From the IMG/VR virus record IMGVR_UViG_3300021964_000556, positions 1 through 23,422 of that record: a DNA stretch of 23,422 nucleotides; one strand, given 5' to 3'. The notes beneath the pieces were generated by a model that saw only the letters and a list, made by a program, of their open reading frames with translations, ran no database searches and was not told where the DNA came from. Shown piece by piece: positions 15,166-21,671 of the stretch. Position numbers and translations under genes: made by a program. The stretch comes from a virus. Position 1 is the first letter of the stretch; every line of letters starts with the position of its first letter.

Positions 15166-16133
15166 TTAACTTTTGCTTTTAGTTTTTTGCGAGCCATTTC
15201 AATTTTTATCTTGCCGCTTACACGGCTTTCCATTATCATCAGCAGTGTAGTTATCTCTCCGTAACGACAAACAGCATCATTGACGTCTTTTATGTCCGCT
15301 GGCCAGTCAGGTATACTTACACTATAGTTGTATTCCAGTGCGCTGTCAATTAATTTGAGTCCAGCCTCATCCTGGTCGGGCACCACAACAATTTCTTTTT
15401 CTAAACTGCGTATAAGTCTGCTTTGTGCTTCATTGATGTTGTTGTGCAGTACGGCCAAGCCGTTGATACACAGTGCGTCAATCACACCCTCAACCACAAT
15501 AGCATATTGCCAATCAGGCTGTTGCAGGTCTGTACCAAACACATAGCCTGGTTGTATATCTTGGATGTATTTGGGTATCCTGCCATCAATGTATCGGGTA
15601 GCATGCCCTACTATGGTGTTGTTGTGTGTAAAGGGTATTATAAATCCAACACGAGCACTGTGTTCCACGTCCTGTGTTAGATACGGATAGTCTTGGGGCA
15701 AACACCTATCCTCAACGTAGTTCCACAGCACTGTGTCTTTTTCAATCTTGTATGCGCGGCTGGGCAGTTCACGCTCTTCAAACTCAATGTTCATCAAACG
15801 TTGTTGGATCTGTTGGCGCTCCAGTGCAAGTCCCTCGATGCTACGATGACGCAGACTTTCAAGATTGATGCGTTCTATTTCTTCTTGTGGTACGTTGAAC
15901 CATCCCAGTAAACGTTTGGCTTTGAAACTGAGATTGCGTCCCAACATAAAACTTGCAGTGAATCCACAGTTAAAGCAGTGGTAGCTCCACGAGTCTTCGT
16001 TGAACTTGATTCCGCCACGTCCACGCTTGTCCTGACTTTCGCCATTGTGTACGCAACAGGGTGCATTGAAACTTATCCATCCGCCGGATGTCTGTTTGCG
16101 TTTTGCTGGCAAGTAAGTTAGAAGATCAATCAT
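15162..16133 (-). CDS. DNA primase, T4 gp61-type with zinc finger and Toprim
   Basis: A 323-residue protein. The zinc ribbon is formed by CCVH (C26, C27, H29) and CFNC (C53, C56). A middle region follows, then the Toprim catalytic motifs VVEGVIDAL (E215, D219) and VVPDQDEAG (D253, D255). This order is that of DnaG/gp61 primases, which make RNA primers on the lagging strand and bind the helicase. It overlaps its neighbours on both sides by four bases (ATGA with the SGNH gene and with the helicase), so the primase and helicase are made in coupled amounts. The N-terminus MIDLLTYLP lacks any extension. Confidence 0.95.
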   Translation of the reverse strand: MIDLLTYLPAKRKQTSGGWISFNAPCCVHNGESQDKRGRGGIKFNEDSWSYHCFNCGFTASFMLGRNLSFKAKRLLGWFNVPQEEIERINLESLRHRSIEGLALERQQIQQRLMNIEFEERELPSRAYKIEKDTVLWNYVEDRCLPQDYPYLTQDVEHSARVGFIIPFTHNNTIVGHATRYIDGRIPKYIQDIQPGYVFGTDLQQPDWQYAIVVEGVIDALCINGLAVLHNNINEAQSRLIRSLEKEIVVVPDQDEAGLKLIDSALEYNYSVSIPDWPADIKDVNDAVCRYGEITTLLMIMESRVSGKIKIEMARKKLKAKVK

Positions 16134-16852
16134 TCTATAAGTTTAACACGGTCTATGTATTCAATCAACCTTTGTGCTATTTTTTGATGGCCATTTTCGT
16201 TTGGGTGTCGTTTTGGACAAAAATCGTCTGCACTTAAACATTCGTGTAAGTTAAATCCGCAATTATTTTTTACATTGCTTCCTAGATTTTTTAGCATACC
16301 GTGCATGTTTGTCATCATATTTACAGTTGGCACGTTAAAACTGTTAAAGTAACCAATGGTTTGATCAAGGTTAAACCTATCATACTCCTCATGAGAAGAA
16401 TTATTGACCCACAACCTATGCATTTCGTGCCATTGAGTATTCTGATTGTCGTCAAAAGGTAACCAAGTATTATGATAGAACATGTTCCAAGGAGGATCTG
16501 GTCGTTCAGGATAGTAGTTACTGTATTCGTCGATAGGATTGGCTCGATCAGCAACAAAAAAACTGTATCTTGATGGATTGGTGTATCCAACCATAAAAAG
16601 ACATTCACTAAGATCTATGTTTTCTTTTATCCACCATGCAGCATACCGCATTGCTTCAAGGCTTGCGCCTGGAAATGCGGTATTGATAAATTCCATATTA
16701 TAATGCTTTGCAATGATCCCTGCATAACAATGACTATTTCTGTAGTCTTCATTTGAGGAATCACAACAATGCGTATTTAATGGTAGGGTTGGATCCAGTA
16801 ATTCGTCCCCATAGGTAAAACTGCATCCAAACGCAACAAGTTTTTTTAACAT
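16130..16852 (-). CDS. SGNH/GDSL-family hydrolase-like protein
   Basis: A 240-residue protein. Block I is FGCSFTYGDEL (S11 as nucleophile), block II-like GASLEAMRY follows, and the C-terminal block is KRHPNENGHQKIA (H216, H222). SGNH enzymes cleave esters on sugars or lipids; in phages they may deacetylate surface polysaccharide. The usual DxxH Asp is not in place before H216 (Pro at that position, with D209 and D210 nearby), so activity is uncertain. It starts directly after the stop of the fibre-like gene (TAGATG) and overlaps the primase start, linking a surface-type protein to the replication operon. Confidence 0.8.
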   Translation of the reverse strand: MLKKLVAFGCSFTYGDELLDPTLPLNTHCCDSSNEDYRNSHCYAGIIAKHYNMEFINTAFPGASLEAMRYAAWWIKENIDLSECLFMVGYTNPSRYSFFVADRANPIDEYSNYYPERPDPPWNMFYHNTWLPFDDNQNTQWHEMHRLWVNNSSHEEYDRFNLDQTIGYFNSFNVPTVNMMTNMHGMLKNLGSNVKNNCGFNLHECLSADDFCPKRHPNENGHQKIAQRLIEYIDRVKLIE

Positions 16853-17839
16853 CTAGCGATATTTAATGCTGGTTATACTTCCGAGGTTAACTTTCACATT
16901 CGGAGCCTGCACATAGCCACTTCCGCCTGCTGTAAGCGTAAGTCCTGTGACACTGTTAGAACTAATTGTACCAGTTGCTGTTGCACCAGTACCTAGTCCT
17001 TCGATGTCCACATTTGCAGCACCAGTGGTTAAAAAATCAGTGCCGCCAGCCGCTACGCTCACAGTGCTCACAGCACCGCCGCTTATGGTTGCTGTTGCCG
17101 TTGCACCCTTTCCGTATTGATTAATTTCAAAGCGAAGATAGTTGTGATTACCACTAATGTTAAGATAAGCACGGGCTGTTTGATTTGTGTACACCGTTTG
17201 TGTGCCAACATCATACCATGGTCCTAGTTGTGTGTCACTGCCTTGTGCTTTTACGTTGCCGGTGAAGTTGTCAAAGTCTAATTGGAATGTGGTCAGGTCC
17301 TGACCAGCGGTGTACGCTTCACTAGTATGTATCCTGTTCTTACTGTCAAGATCCTGCGGTAGATGGCTAGGTACCGTTAGATCCTTGCTTGCAACAAAAT
17401 CTGGATAAACACTGTCTAGTACATCCGCAGTGCCACGTCCGCCCGCATAGTCATCTACATAAACAGTTTCCCACAAATCTCCACTACCGCGTTCAACGCT
17501 GTAGTTTGCAGTTTGAGGATCCACTGTGTCGAGATCTTCTTCTGTGAGTGTGACTTTAGCCCTACCGTATGTAGAGTTTAAATGCACTAGATCTTTGCTT
17601 ACAAGTTCTGTTTCACCGTCCTGACTGATAAGCCTAAAGGTTAATGTGCTACCTGAAATATTTACAGGCTTCTGGTCTTGATTGATAAATTCAAATAGTA
17701 TGACATTATCAACACCACGATTGATTTTAAGGTTTTTTGCGTACACTGGTTGCCATCTCCGATCAAAGTATGCTCCACTGGTATTGATTAACAGTACCTG
17801 CTGTTTTTGTTGATATAAATAGGCAGTGGTAGAATACAT
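16853..17839 (-). CDS. fibre- or baseplate-like structural protein with Ig-like N-terminus and Gly-rich repeats
   Basis: A 328-residue protein. Residues about 35-118 (NLKINRGVDNVILFEFINQD; VTLTEEDLDTV; NYSVER) resemble the Ig-like N-terminal domain of BppU-type baseplate proteins. Residues 185-240 (FDNFTGNVKAQGS ... LRFEIN) form a jelly-roll-like module. Two Gly/Thr/Val repeats at 243-281 and 282-320 share GATATxTIS and AAGGTDF/TAGGSGY patterns known from phage fibres. It is probably exposed on the virion. CGGAG lies before the ATG, and ATAAATAG at 17861-17868 gives a late promoter. Finding such a gene at the head of the SGNH-primase-helicase run is odd. Confidence 0.75.
   Translation of the reverse strand: MYSTTAYLYQQKQQVLLINTSGAYFDRRWQPVYAKNLKINRGVDNVILFEFINQDQKPVNISGSTLTFRLISQDGETELVSKDLVHLNSTYGRAKVTLTEEDLDTVDPQTANYSVERGSGDLWETVYVDDYAGGRGTADVLDSVYPDFVASKDLTVPSHLPQDLDSKNRIHTSEAYTAGQDLTTFQLDFDNFTGNVKAQGSDTQLGPWYDVGTQTVYTNQTARAYLNISGNHNYLRFEINQYGKGATATATISGGAVSTVSVAAGGTDFLTTGAANVDIEGLGTGATATGTISSNSVTGLTLTAGGSGYVQAPNVKVNLGSITSIKYR
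16880..17113 (-). repeat. two tandem Gly-rich coding repeats in the fibre-like gene
   Basis: Two 39-codon units (about 17113-16997 and 16996-16880) encode GATATATISGGAVSTVSVAA and GATATGTISSNSVTGLTLTA, each followed by an xGGxxx turn. They look like a duplicated beta-hairpin module. The DNA copies have drifted, so the duplication is not recent. Confidence 0.7.
17814..17821 (+). promoter_or_regulatory. late promoter candidate for the plus-strand 125-aa gene
   Basis: TATAAATA on the plus strand, 45 bases before the ATG at 17867, is an exact T4 late box. It lies inside codons 7-9 (Tyr-Leu-Tyr) of the fibre-like gene read the other way, so it may be chance. No better site for the plus gene is visible. 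Confidence 0.4.
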
Positions 17840-17860
17840 TTATAAAACTCCGTTATAACA

Positions 17861-17868
17861 CTATTTAT
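17861..17868 (-). promoter_or_regulatory. T4-type late promoter candidate for the fibre-like gene
   Basis: ATAAATAG on the minus strand, 21 bases before the ATG at 17839 and followed by CGGAG, has the same spacing as the other late sites. It overlaps the start codon of the divergent plus-strand gene. Confidence 0.6.
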
Positions 17869-18244
17869 GGGACCAGAAGTATTTGAAAAATTAGCAGAAC
17901 GTTATCCTTTTATAACCTTCTGCACCTATGCTAGCAACGAGTATGTTGGAGTAGTGCAGAATCAGGATGACATTGTAACCACCATCTACGACTTTGGTGC
18001 AATACAGAGTCAGGAACTCAAAGAACTGTTCCTAGATCTAGCAAACACTTGGTGGTGGGAAAGCAACAGAAGCATACCAATCAACATATTTCTAAAAAAA
18101 GAATGGGATCCATTCAAGCCATATCTAAAAACTTTTATCAATAAAGATTTAGAAATACTCCATGGGCCCTGCACAAGCCTTGCTGAACTTAGCAGAAAAA
18201 AGACCAAGCGGAAAAGTATCACTCTTGTACGGAGGGTGGATTAG
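17867..18244 (+). CDS. unknown 125-aa protein, plus strand
   Basis: A soluble alpha/beta protein starting MGPEVFEKLAERYPFITFCT, with a beta region (YVGVVQNQDDIVTTIYDFGA), a Trp-rich helix (LANTWWWESNRS) and a basic tail (SRKKTKRKSITLVRRVD). The intact frame and ordered composition argue that it is real. I do not recognise a family; the basic tail could contact nucleic acid. It is one of only two plus-strand genes here. It starts 27 bases from the divergent fibre-like gene without a Shine-Dalgarno, and its last 26 bases overlap the end of the convergent 78-aa gene. Confidence 0.75.
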   Translation: MGPEVFEKLAERYPFITFCTYASNEYVGVVQNQDDIVTTIYDFGAIQSQELKELFLDLANTWWWESNRSIPINIFLKKEWDPFKPYLKTFINKDLEILHGPCTSLAELSRKKTKRKSITLVRRVD

Positions 18245-18455
18245 CAATCTGCCACTTTAAGAACTCCAGATTCTGATGATCCCATTTTAGTGCAAATATT
18301 GTAAAGTCTTGTTCGGTCATTGCCACACAATGGTACTTGTCAAGTTGTGTATACACAATAGGAAGCCTATCCAGTTTGTCTGTGATACTACGCCAAGCAT
18401 AACCTCTGGTCATACTGTTACTACCGCCAATGAACGGCCAGGCTACATATTGCAT
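18219..18455 (-). CDS. unknown 78-aa protein
   Basis: A small protein: MQYVAWPFIGGSNSMTRGYA is followed by YTQLDKYHCVAMTEQDFTIF and ends FLKWQIANPPSVQE. I do not recognise it. It overlaps the end of the miniature DnaE-like gene by 13 bases in another frame, which suggests translational coupling and possibly a joint function. It does not resemble the region of DnaE that would follow, so it is not a frameshifted continuation. The 3' end overlaps the convergent plus-strand gene by 26 bases. Confidence 0.65.
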   Translation of the reverse strand: MQYVAWPFIGGSNSMTRGYAWRSITDKLDRLPIVYTQLDKYHCVAMTEQDFTIFALKWDHQNLEFLKWQIANPPSVQE

Positions 18456-19018
18456 TGTGCTTGTTCTAGTAGATTTATATGCAATGCGATAAGTTTTGCG
18501 TAGCCAAGACTATGAGATTTTTTGAACACAAATCCTCTACTGTCGTTGCCATCCCACACACTAGCAAACACAGTCTCCCACGGCTGACGCTGTAGATGTG
18601 CCTTGCCTGGGCGTATGATAGCAATAAAAGCCGCCATCCTGGGTATGCTATCAGGCCGCATTGCACACACCAAATCATGATAGTTGCTGATGTGTACTAC
18701 TTGTTCGCAGAATGCTTGGTCCAACAGTAACTTCCAGTCAGGCTCCTTGGCTAACATAGCATCATAATGAGCTTGGTCACGCACTAGTGTGTACACGCTT
18801 TGATTCAGGAAGTCAATTTTAAAGTATCCACGTTGTTCTGCCTCACGATAGTCAAGACTGGCACAACCTTGTATTGGGTCAACTGGCACCGGTGTAACAT
18901 ATACACCTGAGTTATGTTTGCGTACTTCGCCGTTGTTTTCCTGTCGTGCTGGTATGTGTTTGATTAACTCCAGCACGTTGTTTCTATCCGCAAAATCTAT
19001 GTCAACATCTGCACTCAT
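18443..19018 (-). CDS. miniature DnaE-like protein: family C catalytic motifs in 191 residues
   Basis: The motifs of a family C polymerase appear in the right order in a very short protein. ADVDIDFADR (3-12) matches the PDxDxDF catalytic pair (D6, D8). KHNSGVYVTP (34-43) matches HAGGVVIAP. YFKIDFLNQSVYTLV (65-79) matches the third catalytic Asp (D69). AAFIAIIRPGKAHL (129-142) matches the ALxRPG segment, and FVFKKSHSLGYAKLIAL (163-179) matches FNKSHAxAY. The palm GS motif, the PHP domain, the rest of the fingers and the OB fold are missing. A stop codon four codons before the ATG shows that the frame truly begins here. Catalysis alone seems unlikely without the GS segment; a partner, primer-binding or regulatory role is possible. 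It overlaps both neighbours. Confidence 0.75.
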   Translation of the reverse strand: MSADVDIDFADRNNVLELIKHIPARQENNGEVRKHNSGVYVTPVPVDPIQGCASLDYREAEQRGYFKIDFLNQSVYTLVRDQAHYDAMLAKEPDWKLLLDQAFCEQVVHISNYHDLVCAMRPDSIPRMAAFIAIIRPGKAHLQRQPWETVFASVWDGNDSRGFVFKKSHSLGYAKLIALHINLLEQAQCNM

Positions 19019-20057
19019 TGATCTTCTCGACTATTTTTTCAAAATTTTCAAAAAATTCGTTTAATATTTTATCTGAATTTAACATGTTTCTTAAATTGTG
19101 GTCTGCAATTTCTTTCAATTGATTTTTGTGTTCTTGCCAATCGAATGTGTTTAGTTTTTGTAACACCTGTGTAATTTTATTAATGCGTTTAACAGAGTCT
19201 GTTTCTTCATCATAGCTTTCATCCCACAATGTATTATACGTTCGAAAGCCTAGGTCCTGCAAGTTTTTTAAAAACAAAGGAGTTGATACTATTATAAAAG
19301 GCATGCCGGTAATCAAAGATTTTACAGTTTTTTCAGTGATAAAAAAACTATCCTGCCAATCTATATCTGTCTCTACAACTAAATTTAAATATGCGCTATT
19401 GTACATGTCAATTGGCAACGTTTGGCTAACATTGTGATAGTATTCAGGAATTAATGCTGTATAAGGATCAAACTCGCCTTTAACAAAATTTACCACATCC
19501 AAATGATCATTGGGTATACCTAAATTTTCTCCACTGTATCTCAAAATGTAATTTTTGTATTCAATATTTCTGGAGATAGCGTCTATTACTTTGTCTCGCT
19601 CGTGTCTGACATTTCCAATGGTGCTACAGAAAACATAATCTTTTGGATATTTAAAATCATAGTTTTTGTCAAGATAAAAACAAAAGCGATGCGGACTCAT
19701 GTAGGTGTCAAGCATCTCGACGAGGAAAAAACAATAATACATAATATCGTAGTTTTTAATGCCGATGTTGTGTTTATCTTTATCCCATGTTCCGCCAGTG
19801 AGTATGATATAGTGTTTGTTTTGATTGTATCTGCGAAAGTATTTGTCAGAGTGGATACTTTCGGTTAGATTATTAATTACAATTACACTCTGATCGCAAC
19901 TATTGATTGACTCAACATCCTGATAATGATACGAGGGCAACTGCAAAAAATAATGTAAATCAGGTGAGCAAGTTTTATTGTGATAAAACATCTGATTTGT
20001 TTTCCAGATTTCATATTGATTTAAGATATTTTGAAAATATTCTTTAATCGGAGTCAT
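19002..20057 (-). CDS. glycosyltransferase-like protein
   Basis: A 351-residue AT-rich protein. The C-terminal half has the sequence run ETDIDWQDSFFITEKTVKSL (229-248), GMPFIIVSTPLFLKNLQDLG (251-270), FRTYNTLWDESYD (271-283). This resembles the donor-binding region of exostosin/fucosyltransferase-like glycosyltransferases (xxxEKxxxxxxxGxPFI ... LGFxTF ... DESYD). A nucleotide-sugar transferase acting on virion or host glycans is the most likely role, without direct proof. ATG at 20057 overlaps the zinc-finger gene stop (TGATG). Its codon and base use resembles that of the radical SAM gene and differs from its neighbours, so it may have been acquired. Confidence 0.6.
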   Translation of the reverse strand: MTPIKEYFQNILNQYEIWKTNQMFYHNKTCSPDLHYFLQLPSYHYQDVESINSCDQSVIVINNLTESIHSDKYFRRYNQNKHYIILTGGTWDKDKHNIGIKNYDIMYYCFFLVEMLDTYMSPHRFCFYLDKNYDFKYPKDYVFCSTIGNVRHERDKVIDAISRNIEYKNYILRYSGENLGIPNDHLDVVNFVKGEFDPYTALIPEYYHNVSQTLPIDMYNSAYLNLVVETDIDWQDSFFITEKTVKSLITGMPFIIVSTPLFLKNLQDLGFRTYNTLWDESYDEETDSVKRINKITQVLQKLNTFDWQEHKNQLKEIADHNLRNMLNSDKILNEFFENFEKIVEKINECRC

Positions 20058-20743
20058 CACCAGCCTGCCTGGCGCAGAATTTCTTCTGCGTATGCTTGAT
20101 CAGCGGGATAGTCCCGAAACTTCTTCTGCCAGAAGTCTGAATCAATCCAGGGCCACACTATTTGTATCTGCTCTGTGTTCATGTTGTTAAGGAACTGTTG
20201 TCCACTGGCACAGTTGTAAATGATCCAAGGACTTATCTTGCCTGTGCTTATAGCGTATGTCACTGTGTTGCTGTTTCCATAGCGTAGCACATCATGTGGC
20301 TCGCAACCCTTTTCCTCACCCCAGCATATAGAGTAGTTTATAGCACGTTGTAGTGCGTCTGTGAGTGCTTCTGTGCGCAGATACTGTTGCAAGTATTCAT
20401 CATACATGCTGTCCTTAGCCCAGTGATCCAGTTTCTTATTGTTCTTAAGCAACCAATCAATGTAGCGTTCCACGTTGATTGCGTTGATGTTTACACACTG
20501 TCTGCCAAACTTCACAAACGCATTATAATAAGGGCTCTTGGCAAAGTCGTCATAGGTCTTGAACTTGGCACTGCCTTGTGTCATTTCATAGAAACGCAGA
20601 TAGGCGTTCAGACCAATCTGAACACCTTTTTCGTTTTGCTGTTGATGTCTACGTTTAGGTTCGCAAAGATGTACTGCTAGTGTACTTTCTTTCTTGAAAC
20701 CTTTCTCACAGTACTTGCAAACATGACTACTTGTCGTTTCCAA
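20057..20743 (-). CDS. C2H2-type zinc-finger protein
   Basis: A 228-residue protein. Near the N-terminus VCKYCEKGFKKESTLAVHLC gives C9, C12, H25 and C27 or H33, with F16 and L22 at the hydrophobic positions of a C2H2 finger, followed by a basic KRRH. The remaining 190 residues are helical and Trp/Tyr-rich (YIDWLLKNNKKLDHWAKDSM) without a recognised fold. It probably binds DNA or RNA or a replication partner. No ATG precedes the finger, so the start is taken as TTG at 20743, with AGGA close upstream; it overlaps the preceding stop by 17 bases. It lies between a possible clamp-loader gene and the glycosyltransferase-like gene. Confidence 0.75.
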   Translation of the reverse strand: METTSSHVCKYCEKGFKKESTLAVHLCEPKRRHQQQNEKGVQIGLNAYLRFYEMTQGSAKFKTYDDFAKSPYYNAFVKFGRQCVNINAINVERYIDWLLKNNKKLDHWAKDSMYDEYLQQYLRTEALTDALQRAINYSICWGEEKGCEPHDVLRYGNSNTVTYAISTGKISPWIIYNCASGQQFLNNMNTEQIQIVWPWIDSDFWQKKFRDYPADQAYAEEILRQAGW

Positions 20744-21167
20744 GATCCTTCATCATCTCCCGTAGTTCTGCCTTGGTAATTATCTTGCTGAGTGCGTCAA
20801 TGTCACTCATTTTAGCCGATGGCATGAGTTCCATCAGTGTCTTTTTAACTTCGTTATTGCCTTTGTCTTTCTTCTTAGGTGCAATCCATTGGTGTCTGTG
20901 TGAGCCCATGCCAGGACTTATAGTAGTTGCTAACAACCATTGTAGTTTAGGATGTTTGCTCAAGTCAAAGAAGTGTTTGTTCAGTCTTTCGTTGCAGGCA
21001 ACCAAATAGTATTCTTGCAGTTCACTAGGTCCTTGCACCGCACTGCCCCAACGTATCATGAGAAAGTTGCTGAACTTCTTGCGCTCTTCATCCGTGAGGC
21101 TGTCGTAAAAGTCTCTGCTTTTACGATCCAGTTGTGCCATTTCATTTTGTATGCTGAGTTTTTCCAC
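20727..21167 (-). CDS. conserved phage protein, possibly the gp62-like clamp-loader small subunit
   Basis: A 146-residue helical, charged protein starting MEKLSIQNEMAQLDRKSRDF. The middle (FSNFLMIRWGSAVQG; NKHFFDLSKHPKLQWLLATT; HRHQWIAPKKK) recalls the pattern of T4 gp62, with its short FMxxxxxS, NxxN and LxxxxPRxxRxxKW-type segments, but identity is too low to be sure. If right, it would help gp44 load the sliding clamp. Its position beside a zinc-finger protein and near uvsW fits a replication cluster. The GTG start at 21167 overlaps the upstream stop (TAGTG), with AAGG 9 bases before it. Otherwise it is of unknown function. Confidence 0.5.
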   Translation of the reverse strand: MEKLSIQNEMAQLDRKSRDFYDSLTDEERKKFSNFLMIRWGSAVQGPSELQEYYLVACNERLNKHFFDLSKHPKLQWLLATTISPGMGSHRHQWIAPKKKDKGNNEVKKTLMELMPSAKMSDIDALSKIITKAELREMMKDLGNDK

Positions 21168-21667
21168 TAGAATGCCTTGTTGTAGTCTACTACTTCGCAG
21201 TTACGGCTGATGTCTTTTACAAAGTAAGCACACTTAGGACTATCGCCATCCTCAAAAGGCACTGCTAGCATTTGTCCATTCTTGAGTTTTGGCGCATACC
21301 AACTTACGTCTTGATAAACATCAATGATTTCAATGTCGTGATAAGTTGGACTAAAGCTACTACGTGGATTGTATTCAAAAATTTTAAAACCTCTATCATT
21401 GATACTGGTCAACGGTAGCATCTCAAGATCACCAACATCGGGCTCGCCAATAAGTACTTGCCAGTCTATGGGCATTTTTATTTGGTTGCGTCCTATTCGT
21501 AATACTAGTGCCGGTGAGTTAAAACTTTCTAAAAATATTAGTGGAATAAACATATAATCAGGATCACCAGGATCACTGTTGTCAAAGATAGCAAACCTCA
21601 TGTCGTCAATTTCTTCAGGCAACTGATCTAAATCAAATGTTGTATTTTCTAGTGTAAGTATTCTCAT
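21167..21667 (-). CDS. unknown 166-aa acidic protein
   Basis: A 166-residue acidic protein, beta-rich (MRILTLENTTFDLDQLPEEI; ALVLRIGRNQIKMPIDWQVL; RGFKIFEYNPRSS). I see no catalytic motif. The conserved-looking sections around RIGRNQIKMPIDWQVLIGEP and NDRGFKIF suggest a structured binding protein, possibly regulatory. The ATG at 21667 comes 4 bases after the stop of the oxygenase-like gene; an in-frame start at 21718 would overlap that gene by 47 bases and is less likely. It couples directly to the next gene. Confidence 0.65.
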   Translation of the reverse strand: MRILTLENTTFDLDQLPEEIDDMRFAIFDNSDPGDPDYMFIPLIFLESFNSPALVLRIGRNQIKMPIDWQVLIGEPDVGDLEMLPLTSINDRGFKIFEYNPRSSFSPTYHDIEIIDVYQDVSWYAPKLKNGQMLAVPFEDGDSPKCAYFVKDISRNCEVVDYNKAF

Positions 21668-21671
21668 AATT

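Noticed and set aside
16859-16866. TTAAATAT as a promoter for the SGNH gene
   Set aside because: It lies in the last codons of the fibre-like gene, only 6 bases before the ATG, and the genes are already joined without a gap.
18219-18455. 78-aa gene as a frameshifted tail of the miniature DnaE-like gene
   Set aside because: Its sequence does not resemble the DnaE region that follows the KSHA motif, and it has its own ATG.
18443-19018. Miniature DnaE-like gene as a pseudogene of the 566-aa gene
   Set aside because: The frame is intact, overlaps both neighbours in the usual compact way and keeps all three Asp. Sequence drift from the large protein is too great for a recent decayed copy.
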